Source: Bathynomus jamesi (taxonomy: Eukaryota > Arthropoda > Malacostraca > Isopoda > Cirolanidae). From it: DNA of 64,000 nucleotides. This document shows positions 43,353 through 54,010 of the stretch, piece by piece (positions within the stretch are counted from its first letter, which is position 1; every line of letters starts with the position of its first letter). Under the pieces are notes generated by a model. That model ran no database searches and was not told the origin of the DNA. It was given only the letters and a program-made list of their open reading frames with translations. Location: assembly GCA_023014485.1 (NCBI GenBank), contig JAJOZX010001075.1:814501-878500 (forward strand), given 5' to 3'. A program made the position numbers and the translations under genes.

Positions 43353-43406
43353 GTGCTCCCCGGACTACTCTTACTCTCCGGCGACATTAAGACTAATCCA
43401 GGCCCC
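43353..43406 (+). other. 2A-like translational recoding motif (variant)
   Basis: Reads CVLPGLLLLSGDIKTNPGP. The canonical 2A core is D-V/I-E-x-N-P-G-P; here Lys replaces the Glu. Such motifs are known near the N-terminus of several non-LTR retrotransposons, where they separate the nascent chain or act as a signal sequence. With Lys in place of Glu, recoding may be weak. Confidence 0.75.
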
Positions 43407-43593
43407 ACTACAACTTACACATGTCACCATACACAAAGACATAGACACAATAACACCATGAGACACATACAAAAGTATAATATTAACATCTTACAGCGTA
43501 TGCGGACATTTCTTCGAAAACATTTCTTCAAAATCAAAAACTTCGACATCCAATAACTTCGACAAAAAATTACTTCGAAAATAAAACTTCGAA

Positions 43594-43622
43594 TTAGGTT
43601 AGGTTAGGTTAGGTTAGGTTAG
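43594..43622. repeat. Interstitial telomere-like (TTAGG)5
   Basis: Five perfect TTAGG units plus TTAG, in the sub-terminal region of the MULE. TTAGG is the usual arthropod telomere repeat. Confidence 0.9.
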
Positions 43623-43743
43623 AATAATAACAATAACTTCGACAAAAAATTACTTCGAAAATAAAACTTCGAATCAAAAACTGCGGACATTTCTTCGAAA
43701 ACATAAAAGGATAATTATAAAATATTACACAAATCTTTTATTA

Positions 43744-44235
43744 TTAAAAACCTCTTTTATTATAAAAACCTCTATGCCATCCCTCAATCGCATTGTTGGT
43801 TTTCGGTAAATCGTTTTCAACTCTTTCATAGCATGACCACATGTCAATTTTAAATTTGGCAGCACGACGTCTTCCCCGTCTGTCAGGACGGCCGATCCAC
43901 GTATCTTCGAAGTAATCAACAACAGGTTCTGCTTCATGTGGAAGAATGTTTTGTTCAATTAGCATATTAAATCCCTCGACAACTTTGTTAGGTGGCACGA
44001 AGGCAAGAGCTGTAAGCATTCGAATATTTAGAGCGAATTGGGCATCAGTGTCGTATCGTGCTTTGAGTCCATATTCACAGACTTTCCTATATAAGCATTG
44101 GCCAACATGGAAAAAGCAACCATAGTTTGCAAGTGATTGAAATTCCGAAGTTAATGCATTAATCATTCCTGTTTCAAAATCAGTTAAAATTGAATCAATG
44201 TTTAAGTTAGGAGCGAGAACTTTTACTTGTCTCAA
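43744..44235 (-). pseudogene. MULE transposase, C-terminal fragment
   Basis: LTDFETGMINAL (catalytic Asp), CFFHVGQCLYRKV (the C-x2-H region), LTALAFVPPNKVVEGF, YFEDTWIG, FKIDMWSCYERV and TNNAIEGWHRGF (catalytic Glu). This is the second half of a MULE domain; the DNA-binding part and first Asp are missing. Confidence 0.88.
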
Positions 44236-45784
44236 AATGTTTATGTTTTCGAAATGTCCGCAGTTATTGATTCGAAGTTTTATTTTCGAAGTAATTTTTT
44301 GTCGAAGTTATTGGATGTCGAAGTTTTTGATTTCGAAGAAACGTTTTCGAAGAAATGTTTTCGAAGTTTTGTTTTTGAAGAAACGTTTTCGAAGAAATGT
44401 CCGTAAATCATATTACAGTACAACGTAGATGGCCTCACACAAACAAAACATTCACATAACACATACAAGAAACAAAACTAAAACGCACAAACAAAACACC
44501 CACCATCCCTGACTTCACGGCAATCCGTCAAGATCGTACTGGGTAGGGGTAACGGAGGTGGACTCATCACTTACATACGTAAAAACATTAGCTACACTGA
44601 TGCCACCCAAAACATTACAAACACAATCCAAGTAGATAACACGATAGAAATACAGGCAGTTAACATTAAAACACGCGCAAAACACAACACCACACTAATC
44701 AACATTTACATCCCACCAGATAGTTCACCTCAGGTGCCAGCCAATTACAATCCACAGTTACACAATCTGGCCTCTCACTAATGTCATCTTAGGAGGAGAC
44801 TTCAACGCTAAAGGCAGTAGTTGGTACCTGCACAACCAAAGCAACACCAGAGGCGCCAACATAGCCACACAACTAAACAGCCTTTTCATTCTTAACAATA
44901 CAGAAGAACATACACACATACCACATCAAGCAGGATACTCGAACTCCTGCCCAGACATAACGTTCTGTTCCCCCTCACTAGCAACACATACACAATGGAG
45001 AACAGAAAAACAACTGTCATCAGACCACCTGCCCATCATCATTACAACACGTTCTACACTCTGCCCCAACAGCCTTAGGCACACTTACAGAAATTACAAG
45101 AAAGCTGATTGGGAACAGTTCAAAATACAGACTGCGGAACAATTCACCACATTAAACAGCACATCCATCATGAACATCAATACAACACTCAAGACATTTA
45201 ATCAGCTCATCACTAATGCAAACAAATACATATCCAAGGGCAACATTAGGAAATACAACCCAAATTACACTAGAGAAATAGCCCACCTCATAAGACAACG
45301 TAACAACCTCGAACATAACACACAAACACCACACACAGAAACCATAAAATAGCAGAGACAACAGCTCAACACAGAAATAAACAACAAACTCAAGGAAAAA
45401 CAAACAGAAACATTTAGGGAATTCATAACAACACTAAACCACTCCACAGATACATCCAGGCTATACAAGACTATAAACAGCATTACCCACTCTAACAGCG
45501 GTATTCACACCTCACACGCGGCTATCTGTCGCAGCCAAAATAATATCCCAACATATACACAACAAGCTAATATTCTAGTTAATCACTACGCAAAGATAAG
45601 TCACTTAAACAGAGACAACAACCAGAAACACGCAGACAGACAAACAGCCAGACAAAAGAAAACCTACAGACGCGACACTACCATTACACCCTTCAATACA
45701 GACCAGACCACCAAGATCATCAAAAACATTAAGAATTCGAAAGCTACTGGACCAGACAATATATCTAACATACACCTTAAACAC

Positions 45785-46750
45785 TTGGGCCCACAGGGAA
45801 TATTAGCTCTCACAAATATCAGCACATATTCATATCAACATTGTATTATTCCTGACATAAGGAAACATCGTAAAATTATTACACTACTCAAACCAAACAA
45901 AAATCCAACAGAACCAGCTTCCTATAGACCAATTACTTTACTATGCACACCTTCCAAAGTAACAGAAAGACTAATCTTACAAATCACCAACCCACATATA
46001 CCACTATCGCCTACTCAACATGGATTCAGACCTCACCATTCAACCACGACATTACTCACTAACCTCACGCAGCACATCATGGATGGCATCAACTCCAGAC
46101 GACTAGCTCAACGTACACTATTAGCAAAAATAGACATTAGTAAAGCATTTGATGCTATCCCACGCTTCCCTCTCATAAACAAAATACTCAACACAAACAT
46201 GCACAATAACACTAAAAGGTGGCTGAGCAACTATCTTTCAGGAAGATACTCACATGTCACATTTAATGGCAAGTCATCCAAAAACAAGCTTTTTCCGAAC
46301 GGGGTCCCTCAAGGCTCTGGTCTCTCACCAACTCTCTTCAACTTATACATGCATGGCGTTCCAACACCCATAGACACCAAGCTTACCTTATCATCATATG
46401 CAGATGACATCACTCTAACATCCACCAACAACAACATCGACACCGCTACAAATAACCTACAAACATACATAAACAGTATACAAGACTGGCTCACACACAA
46501 TAGACTCAAAGTAGCGCCCACAAAATCAACCATCACCTTGCTTACAAGCAATACAAAAGAACACCAGGTAATTCCACAGCTTACACTAAACAACATCAAC
46601 ATTCCACACACTCACAGGACCAAAATACTTAGGGTCACATACAACACATCATTATCTTTTGCAAACCACATTCAGGACATTAAAAACAAATGTACGTCAA
46701 GACTTAACACGCTTTGGGTACTTACAGGCACAAACTTTGGACACCAGTAG
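45785..46750 (+). pseudogene. LINE D reverse transcriptase
   Basis: PASYRPITLLCTPSKVTERL, QHGFRPHHSTTTLLTNL, AKIDISKAFDAIPR (Asp), RWLSNYLSGRYSHVTFNG, NGVPQGSGLSPTLFNLYMHG, SSYADDITLTS (active site), KVAPTKSTITLLTS. Upstream frame SKATGPDNIS (about 45735) precedes in another frame. Open 321 codons, then a frameshift near 46745. Confidence 0.92.
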
Positions 46751-46809
46751 GAAACAACATCACTCATATAAAAACAATATATTCGCTCAGTTATGGACTA
46801 TGCTAGCCA

Positions 46810-47515
46810 ATGCTGGGTACCCATTATCTCAAACACACACATAAACACCTTACAGTCAATACAAAACAACGCACTTCGTATCATTACAGGATGCACTCAA
46901 ACAACACCAATAGACACCTGCACACAGAAACAAAAATACTGAAAGTTATTGAGGAACATTTAGACATGAGGGGAACACAATTCATGGCAGCAGCGACAAC
47001 TAACCTACAACCTTGCCACTACATGTACAATCATGCACCAACACCTCGCACCATTAAAGTAACACCAGAGAGATATTATAACCAAATACTCCATTCCATA
47101 CCACGCCCCACAGACATCACACAGTACAGAAAACACATACACACACACCTAATCACAAAGCACTGACACGACTCGGTCAGAATGCGGTCCTAGGTGCGAA
47201 GCCGCCACCCACTGACAGGTCAGAGACCAGCCTGAGCAGATCGGATCGAGTTAACTTAGCACGATTCCGATGTGGACATCACCCCAACTTACGGACATAT
47301 AAACACAGACTAGACAACTCCATAGACGACACCTGCCACCTGTGCCAGGACACACCACAAACAATTGAACACATTATGACAGACTGTACCGCTCTAGCAC
47401 AACAACGAACACAACACAACATCACTAGTGCGCTGAACCCCTGGTCCACTCCGGAGAGGGCGATCGGTTACCTGCGTGCCGCCTGCTTGCTCGATCAGGG
47501 TGGGCTCATCGGCTA
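46810..47515 (+). pseudogene. LINE D C-terminal domain with Cys-His motif
   Basis: Readable over two frames: LRIITGCTQTTPIDT, RGTQFMAAATTN, then RFRCGHHPNLRTYKH and CHLCQDTPQTIEHIMTDC (C-x2-C-x8-H-x4-C), as in Jockey/I-group LINEs; ends ACLLDQGGLIG. Confidence 0.82.
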
Positions 47516-47534
47516 AACAACAACAACAACAACT

Positions 47535-48160
47535 AAGTATGCAACAAATCATTTAATTTTTAATTATGTAACATTGTGTAAACTTTATATTGTATTTATT
47601 ATTATTGCTATTATTATTATTAGTTTTTATCACTATTACTTTTACTTATCACTTTCACTATTTTTAAGTGATAAATAAGCTAAATGCCATTAATTTTGCC
47701 TACAAAGCCTCCATGCTTCCAACGGCATCGTGAGATAAGAGTACCGTGAATATATTAATGTCATATCAATTATCTTAAAACTGTAAACCTCTCTCATTAG
47801 TATTCGTTTTTAAATAAAGATTTTAAATTTTAAATTTTGAATTTTGATTTTCAATTTTAAAATTTTGTTTAATTTTCCTTCTAATTAAAAACAGGTTTTA
47901 CTTAAATTTAGTAATTAAAAAATTTGAAAAAGTTTTTCTCTTAATGTCGTTATGATTTAACTTTGTCAGTTTTGTATTAAATTTTTTTATTTTACCTCAC
48001 GAAATTCTTGTTTATAATTAAAAATAGTGTACATATTTCAAGTTGAAATGTGATGTGGTTATACAAGTTATCGCTTTGATTTATTTTCTCGCCAGAATAA
48101 CACCCCTGAATTTCCATTCCAAGTTGCATGCAGCGAAGCGAATAATCGGTTTGTAGGTTG

Positions 48161-48165
<5 letters not shown>
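47535..48165. other. AT-rich, no gene; possible LINE C 3' end
   Basis: Ends in an ATTTTAAATTTTAAATTTTG tract (47820-47850) that could be a LINE tail. Whether it belongs to LINE C, displaced by LINE D, is not provable here. Confidence 0.4.
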
Positions 48166-48197
<32 letters not shown>

Positions 48198-48200
<3 letters not shown>

Positions 48201-48537
48201 GGTGACGCAAAATTCGCGCATCATAGGAATTTTCAGTGTTGATTATAAAATATTTTTTTCTTATAGGTAGGGGATGGCTGGGAAATTAACAATAGACGAG
48301 AGGGTGAGCTTGGTTTTAATGCTTGGAATACCAGGTATTACAAATCGATGAATCGGTACAGAATTTAAATTCTGTATCGATTCATCGATTGTTGTACCTG
48401 GTATTCCAAGCATTAAAACCAAGCTCACCCTCTCGTCTATTGTTAATTTCGCAACCATTCCCTACCTTAAAGGAAAAAATAATATATTATAGTCAACACT
48501 GAAAATTTCACTGATGAGCGACTTTTGCGCCACCCTG
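48198..48537. mobile_element. Fully palindromic mariner MITE (two inverted 5' ends)
   Basis: Ends CAGGGTGACGCAAAATTCGC and inverse, TA both sides, left side in (TA)n. Nearly perfect palindrome centred at about 48366 (AGAATTTAAATTCT). Each half carries a transposase start reading MAGKLTIDERVSLVLMLGIP, so two heads are joined. Confidence 0.94.
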
Positions 48538-49639
48538 TACATACTTTCTCATCGTTCTTCTTACGCTGCTAACTTTTTTCTCCGTTGGGCTCCTTCGACC
48601 ACAATCTTATATCTGTTTCCTTTCCTGTCGCTCCAATTCGGCCGTATGCTGAGCACATCACGGAGGTGTTTTCCTCGGGCATACATTCCATATTCTATAC
48701 CTACTACTAATGCATAAAAAAACCTTGATTTAACTTTAATTGTTTTAATGATATCCGCAGCAGAGAGGATGCTTTCAGAAGGTACCGTCGCCATCCAACT
48801 CCTGACTCTCACTCAGCGAATATTTCTGCCTGAAATAGTGCAAAATCTGTTTTTCGACTCGCCAAAAATTCTTTCATCAGACAAAAATGTGAAAACTTCT
48901 CCAATTCTAATTCTTCCCGTTCTTTCTGGCATATATCTAAGAACCTCTCCAACAACTTTACCTCCTCTTCTTTCCCTACTCTTTTCCATTCCGACGGCTC
49001 AGTTGCCGTCTCTTTTCTTGACAAAGCTGAACTCTCCGCTCAAACTTTCGCCCCCAACTCAACTCTGGACGATTTCGGTGCTGTTCTTGTTTTTATTGTG
49101 TCTGAAATTGGAATCTCTTCTAAAGATGTTCTTTCTGCCTTATCTGGGCTCAACTTTAGGAAGGCGTACCGTCCTGTTGGTGTTCCTCCTGTTGTTCTCA
49201 AGAGCAATGCTTCTGTTTCTGACACCTGCCTAGGCAAACTCTTTCGTCTTTTTCTCTCATCTGGTACTTTTCCTTCCTGCTGCAAGTTCGCTTTCATTCA
49301 GCTTTTCCCAAAGAAGGGTGACCGCTCTGTATCTTCCAACTATCGACCAATTGCTTTCATTTCTTGCCCTTCTGAAGTTTTTAATCCATCTTTAATAGGA
49401 AAATTATTGAACACCTCTCTTCTCACAATCTTCTTTCAGATCGTCAGTATGGGTTCCTTAAGGGACGCTCTACTGGCGATCTTCTTCCATATCTCTCTGT
49501 CTCTTGGTCATCCTCCTTTCAGGGAAACTTTTGTCATTGTGCTGGACAGATCAAAACTTTTCGATAGAGTCTGGTACAAATCTTTAATTTCGAAACTACC
49601 CTCTCTCCGTTTCTATCCTTCTGTTTTTTATGTAGGAAG

Positions 49640-49925
49640 AAGAGACCAAAGGCTCACGCCCGCAAAACTGCTTCCCTATATAAGAAGGAAAAAGCCGAAA
49701 TCAAGGTCTCTGAGACTCACGATGCCATTTTTTTTTTTATATAAATTTGAAAAGATCGTGTAGTACAGTATAACAATGCATTTATGTGTAGTGAAGAATA
49801 GAGGGAGAAGTGTATGTTTGAGAGCATGCTGGACTACTCACACGGTAGATGAGACACAAAAATAGATCAGCTAAAAGGGGACAGTGACAGGAGAAACGGG
49901 AGTTCCAGCACTCCCTATCTCCTGC
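49640..49925 (+). repeat. Dispersed repeat, copy 2, inside LINE E
   Basis: Same sequence as 27690-27962. It interrupts LINE E between FYPSVFY and the LSNFFSGRS block. Confidence 0.8.
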
Positions 49926-50105
49926 CAAACTTTCCCCCAGGAGTACTTCCCTGGTTGATTGGTGTCTACAATCTCCTCCCTAAAGGAGGGTGCCTTTCTG
50001 AGCCTATCTGTGCCTTCCTCTCTAATTTCTTTTCTGGCCGATCTATAGCTTCGGTTGTCGATGGCCAATGTTCGTCTCCTAAAGCTATTAACAGTGGCGT
50101 TGGTA

Positions 50106-50380
50106 CATGTAGGTTATCTCCCCCCCACCAATTTTGACAGAATATTTTTGTCAAAACTAACGAAAATATCACGACTTAACCTAACCAATTATCAAGGGCG
50201 TACAGTTGATCTATTAGTAAATAGTAAATAATATTCCAGAAACAAACAATGTTATAATTAATAATTAATAGATCAACTGTACGCCCTTGATAATTGGTTA
50301 GGTTAAGTCGTGATATTTTCGTTAGTTTTAACGAAAATATTCTGTCAAAACTGGTGGGGGGGGGGAGATAACCTACAAGT
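50106..50380. mobile_element. Palindromic MITE inside LINE E
   Basis: Ends TGTAGGTTATCTCCCCCC and inverse GGGAGATAACCTACA; arms of about 105 bp include GGTTAGGTTAAGTCGTGATA. Interrupts LINE E between AINSGV and VPQG. Shares its core with 28529-28915. Confidence 0.88.
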
Positions 50381-51179
50381 ACCGTAGCGTTCCTCAGGGT
50401 TTTGTTTTGTCAACCACTCTTTTTCTTTTATTTATCGATGATCTATTAAGTCGCACTTCCTGACCTATCCACTGCTATGCCGATGATTCCACTCTTCACT
50501 TCTCCACCCGATTCACAAAGTGTCCCTCTCAACAGACACTCCATGATTCGCGTAGAACGGTTACGGTACACCTGACCTCTGATCTTTCTGCTATCTCTGA
50601 TTGGGGCAGAGAAAATATTGTGGCTTTCAATGCCTCAAATACTTAGTTTCTCCATCTGGCTGCTCGTCACAATCTTATTCACGACTATCCCCTTACTTTC
50701 AACAATACACAACCCAATCCTTCCCCTTTTATTAACATTCTTGGCGTTTCCTTTTTTCGTGATCTTTCCTGGGAAGACCACTTATATTGTATTCTCTTTA
50801 AAAAACAGGTTCCAAGAGGTTAGGTGTGCTATACCGCCTCTGCGGTTTTTTCACCCTCGTTCAGTTGCTCTCTCTGTATAGGGGTCTTGTCCGCCCCTGT
50901 ATGTGTGGGGTGGCTGAACCCACACAGCCGTACTTCACCGGGTGGAATGAAATGCTTATCGTCTCATCACTTCCTCGCCTCTTACTGACTGTCTTCAATC
51001 CCTCTCTCTTCTCCGCAATGTTCGTAGTGAACGACCACGAAAGATTCTTAACCGTGTCGTTCAAAAAATCATCAAGGAAGCTGTTGCTCATCGTCGGTTG
51101 GATTCTACCGATCTAACGCATTCTTTGAGCCAAATTGGAATCAACATTCATCCTTTCACTGTAAATGAACCGGCTCTTT

Positions 51180-51960
51180 GGACGCGTTCCAAGGAGAAAA
51201 CCACTGCTTAATAAAGCTCATAAGGATGATCGTTTAAAGCAGGGGTCACCAACCTGGGCGGTAGCGGCCACTAGTGGGCTCACATTAAAGGTAATTAAAC
51301 ATTTATTTCATTATTTATTTTATCGATTATGTTGATTTATTCTTTTTGATCTAAGGTGGACGATAAGCTTTTTTAATTTTCAAAAAATGGTAAAAGTGGG
51401 CGGTGAACAAAAAAAAGGTTGGTGACCCCTGGTTTAAAGTGTGTCAACGACCATATAAATATAGCCACAACGATCAATGGTATGTCTGCAGGGAGTCTGG
51501 TAAAGCATTAAAAACCAAAAGCACCAACCCCACAGTCAAACATGGTGATAGCAGTATTCTTTTGTGGAACTGTTTCAGTATTTCTGGGCCTGGCAAGTTG
51601 ATGGAATTCAACGGACATATGTATTTCAGCAAATATCAACACACCATGGAAGAAAATGTCATGCCTTCAGTTCATCAGGTCTCCATGGGTCGCAGTTTTA
51701 TTCTGCAGCAGGACGATGATACGAAACATATGAGCAACTCTACCAAGCCATGGAAGCTTTTGTGTGAGTGGCCAAGCCAGTCATCAGATCTAAGTTTGAT
51801 TTAGTATTCATAATTTGATCTCAAGAGCGTTGTCGATACGCGTAGGCCAACTTCTTTCAGTTAGCTCGGCGAATTTTTTCAGGAAGAATTTACCAAAATC
51901 TCTCCGAAGAGCAAGAAGTTGGTAGAGAAATATCCCATTAATTATTTAAGTTAAAGAGAG
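51180..51960 (+). pseudogene. Tc1 transposase relic
   Basis: RRKPLLNKAHKDDRLK (51200-51239), interrupted by a hAT MITE and resuming with CVNDHI; then QWYVCRESGKALKTKSTNPT, HGDSSILLWNCFSISGPGKL, FILQQDDDTKHMSN (second Asp) and EWPSQSSDLSLI. Pro and Asn of the SPDLNPIENLW box are changed and the frame stops there. No ends recognised. Confidence 0.85.
51240..51431. mobile_element. hAT MITE with perfect 8-bp target duplication
   Basis: Ends CAGGGGTCACCAACC and GGTTGGTGACCCCTG; GTTTAAAG on both sides (51232-51239, 51432-51439). 192 bp, non-coding, inserted in a Tc1 relic. Confidence 0.97.
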
Positions 51961-52199
51961 TTAAACACAGCATTAATAATTTGTAATTAAATATTTGCTC
52001 ACCATCTATTTCACATTTTTGTATTATGTGTTGCATTTTGGCTTAGTTTATTCATTTTATTTTTATGTCTAATAAATCTATTGTTTCTGAAAGTATTTTA
52101 GGCTGTTTCCTTTTAAATGTCACTGATGCTTCAATCAAAATACAATTTTTCGTTAGGTTTCCAAGTGTACTTAAACTTTTTCGCACAACTGTATATATA
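51961..52199. other. No gene recognised
   Basis: AT-rich, probably the 3' end of the Tc1 relic: ...CTTTTTCGCACAACTGTA at 52178-52194 looks like a Tc1 terminus followed by TA. Confidence 0.5.
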
Positions 52200-52202
52200 T
52201 AT

Positions 52203-52224
52203 GATAAACATTACACCACGGGCC
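52203..52224 (-). repeat. Partial tRNA-like unit (5' part), minus array
   Basis: Minus strand reads GGCCCGTGGTGTAATG, cut off by TATATA. Its 5' end is 268 bp from that of the next unit. Confidence 0.8.
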
Positions 52225-52419
52225 TCACTAGATCAAATGCCGTAATTCTTCTACATACGCGCAGAAACCAATGCCCCAAGGGGGCACCTCCCGCATGCCG
52301 TACATTATATACATTCTAACTGCAAACACGCAGTATAATTAACGTAAACAACGACGCTTGTATAGGAGAATATTCCGCGCAAGATGAGAGAGAGAGAACG
52401 AAACAAATGAAAAAAATGA

Positions 52420-52492
52420 GGTAACCACCGGGAATCGAACCCGGGATCTTCCGATTGCCGGTCAGATATGATAACCACTACACCACGGGCCT
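52420..52492 (-). tRNA. tRNA-like sequence in the minus-strand array, probable pseudogene
   Basis: Same sequence as 7351-7423 with GTGGTTATCAT in the D-arm, closer to a canonical tRNA head. Anticodon loop CCGGCAA, T-arm intact, acceptor unpaired. Confidence 0.6.
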
Positions 52493-52697
52493 CACTAGAT
52501 CAAATGCCGTAATTCTTCTACATACGCGCAGAAACCATCTTGCGCGGAATATTCTCCTATACAAGCGTCGTTCTTTACATTAATTATACTGCGTGTTTGC
52601 AGTTAGAATGTATATAATGTACGGCATGCGAGGGGTGCCCCCTTGGGGCATTGGTTTCTGCGCGTATGTAGAAGAATTACGGCATTTGATCTAGTGA

Positions 52698-52770
52698 GGC
52701 CCGTGGTGTAATGGTTATCATATCTGACCAGCAATCGGAAGATCCCGGGTTCGATTCCCGGGTGGTTACC
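52698..52770 (+). tRNA. tRNA-like sequence in the plus-strand array, probable pseudogene
   Basis: As the others; loop CCAGCAA gives AGC at the anticodon positions, again with C at position 33. Followed by the shared TCATTTTTTTCATTTGTTTC flank. Confidence 0.6.
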
Positions 52771-52965
52771 TCATTTTTTTCATTTGTTTCGTTCTCTCTC
52801 TCTCATCTTGCGCGGAATATTCTCCTATACAAGCGTCGTTCTTTACGTTAATTATACTGCGTGTTTGCAGTTAGAATGTATATAATGTACGACATGCGGG
52901 AGGTGCCCCCTTGGGGCATTGGTTTCTGCGCGTATGTAGAAAAATTACGGCATTTGATCTAGTGT

Positions 52966-52978
52966 GGCCCGTGGTGTA
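52966..52978 (+). repeat. Truncated tRNA-like unit at a (TA)n tract
   Basis: GGCCCGTGGTGTA, 268 bp after the previous unit, cut off by TATATA exactly as at 52203. Confidence 0.8.
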
Positions 52979-53667
52979 TATATATATATATATAGAAATA
53001 AACAAATATATATATATATATATAAATAAATGGATATAGGAATTCAAGAGGGAATAGAAAGAGAGACTGGGTTCCTGTGGAATAAAGGCGCACGCATTAT
53101 AGATAACAATAGTTTCTTATTCTTTTAACGCAAAAAGATTCCTCCATTGCTCGACGACAGAGCACCTAACTTAATTTAGATCTACCTGGGCGTACCTAAC
53201 AAAGGGGGATGACAACCCCCTTGAACTTCCCTAAAAGAATTAACTCGTTTGGGCTTTCGCTTTCCAGAATTTCTTTCCCCAGTATTGAAATTAGATTCTT
53301 TTGAATTCAGTTTCTTTGATTTTCATGTCTCCAATTCTATCGTTATTAAGCCTATTTTTAGTCCTGAATTCATATGAAAAAAAATATGTAGTTTTGTGTT
53401 CTCTTCAGATAATGATTTATTCCATTTTTCTTTTTAATTTCAAATTCAGATTTAAGATGTTCGCAGAAATTGCAATTATTTGTGAACTAAAGTTCAGAAT
53501 TTATCCTTTTTGAAATGAATTAAACATGAAATTTAACTCAGTTCACGAGTTTTACTCCAATTTATTTAATTTAACAAAAAATTTTCCAACTTCAATAAAA
53601 CATCGGTTATGACAGTGACAAATTCGTTTCTAAAATACCTTCAGTGTGTGTGTGTGTATATATATAC
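52979..53667. other. (TA)n tracts, then no recognised gene
   Basis: AT-rich; (TG)n/(TA)n at 53644-53668. No motif in ORF 53301-53513. Confidence 0.6.
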
Positions 53668-53952
53668 AGCGTGTGTAACAATAGAGAAATAAAAGGGCAA
53701 AAATTAATGGTCAGTTTTCTTATTAATAATAGATATAAAATATATATAGTTCTTTATAATTCCAAAATGTCCAAATTTGAAACACTTCCACATGATGACC
53801 ACCATTCGTCGCTACATTGCAGATTCGACGCTCGAACTCCATTACAGTATTAGCGAGATGCTCTTGTGGAATGGATCCAATAATATCTGATTCTTTGATG
53901 GAGTTCTTTACATGTAATGTAATAATAGGGTTGTTTAACCTCCTTCGCAATA
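53668..53952 (-). pseudogene. mariner-type transposase C-terminal fragment
   Basis: Reads MRRRLNNPIITLHVKNSIKE, IGSIPQEHLANTVMEFERRI and NVATNGGHHVEVF, the C-terminus of the HTH/mariner group (compare GGHFEH ends). The left end CAGCGTGTGTAACA beside TATA is likely the terminal repeat. Confidence 0.65.
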
Positions 53953-54010
53953 TTTAAGGTCGTATGACGGAGGGGACCTACGGCTTTACGCGGGATCGGA
54001 ACCGCGGGTC

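Larger units (their letters stand above)
43497..44409 (-). mobile_element. Mutator-like element (MULE) with 9-bp target duplication
   Basis: Flanked by ATCTTACAG (43488-43496) and ATATTACAG (44410-44418), one mismatch; removing it restores the LINE D reading NINILQYNVDG. Ends contain CGGACATTTCTTCGAAAAC and long inverted stretches of CTTCGAAA, CTTCGACA and ACTTCGAAAATAAAACTTCG units. 913 bp, too short for a full transposase. Confidence 0.88.
43262..47515 (+). mobile_element. Jockey/I-type LINE D with a 2A-like N-terminus, cut by a MULE
   Basis: Single-ORF2-type LINE: N-terminal hydrophobic stretch and 2A-like motif (43353-43406), endonuclease start NINILQ|YNVDGL split by a Mutator-like element, linker, RT, and a C-terminal Cys-His motif, then stop and (ACA)n tail at 47518-47534. 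Starts where LINE C stops. Many stops in the endonuclease; RT open. Confidence 0.88.
48545..51125 (+). mobile_element. Jockey-like LINE E, two insertions, 5'-truncated
   Basis: Linker and RT through C-terminal part, read over several frames: SSYAANFFLRWAPSTT (about 48557), SNSSRSFWHISKNLSNNFTS, LSALSGLNFRKAYRP, FPKKGDRSVSSNYRPIAF, then an insertion of a dispersed repeat (49630-49935), LSNFFSGRSIASVVDGQCSS, an insertion of a palindromic MITE (50106-50380), SVPQGFVLSTTLFLLFIDD, CYADDSTLHFSTRF, FNASNT-FLHLAARHN, and KILNRVVQKIIKEAVAHRR. Normal LINE A-like motifs, but a distinct family with Ser-rich composition. Confidence 0.87.

Noticed and set aside
43107..43556. A single 149-residue protein
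   Set aside because: It is a chance fusion of LINE C tail, LINE D start and the MULE end in one open frame.
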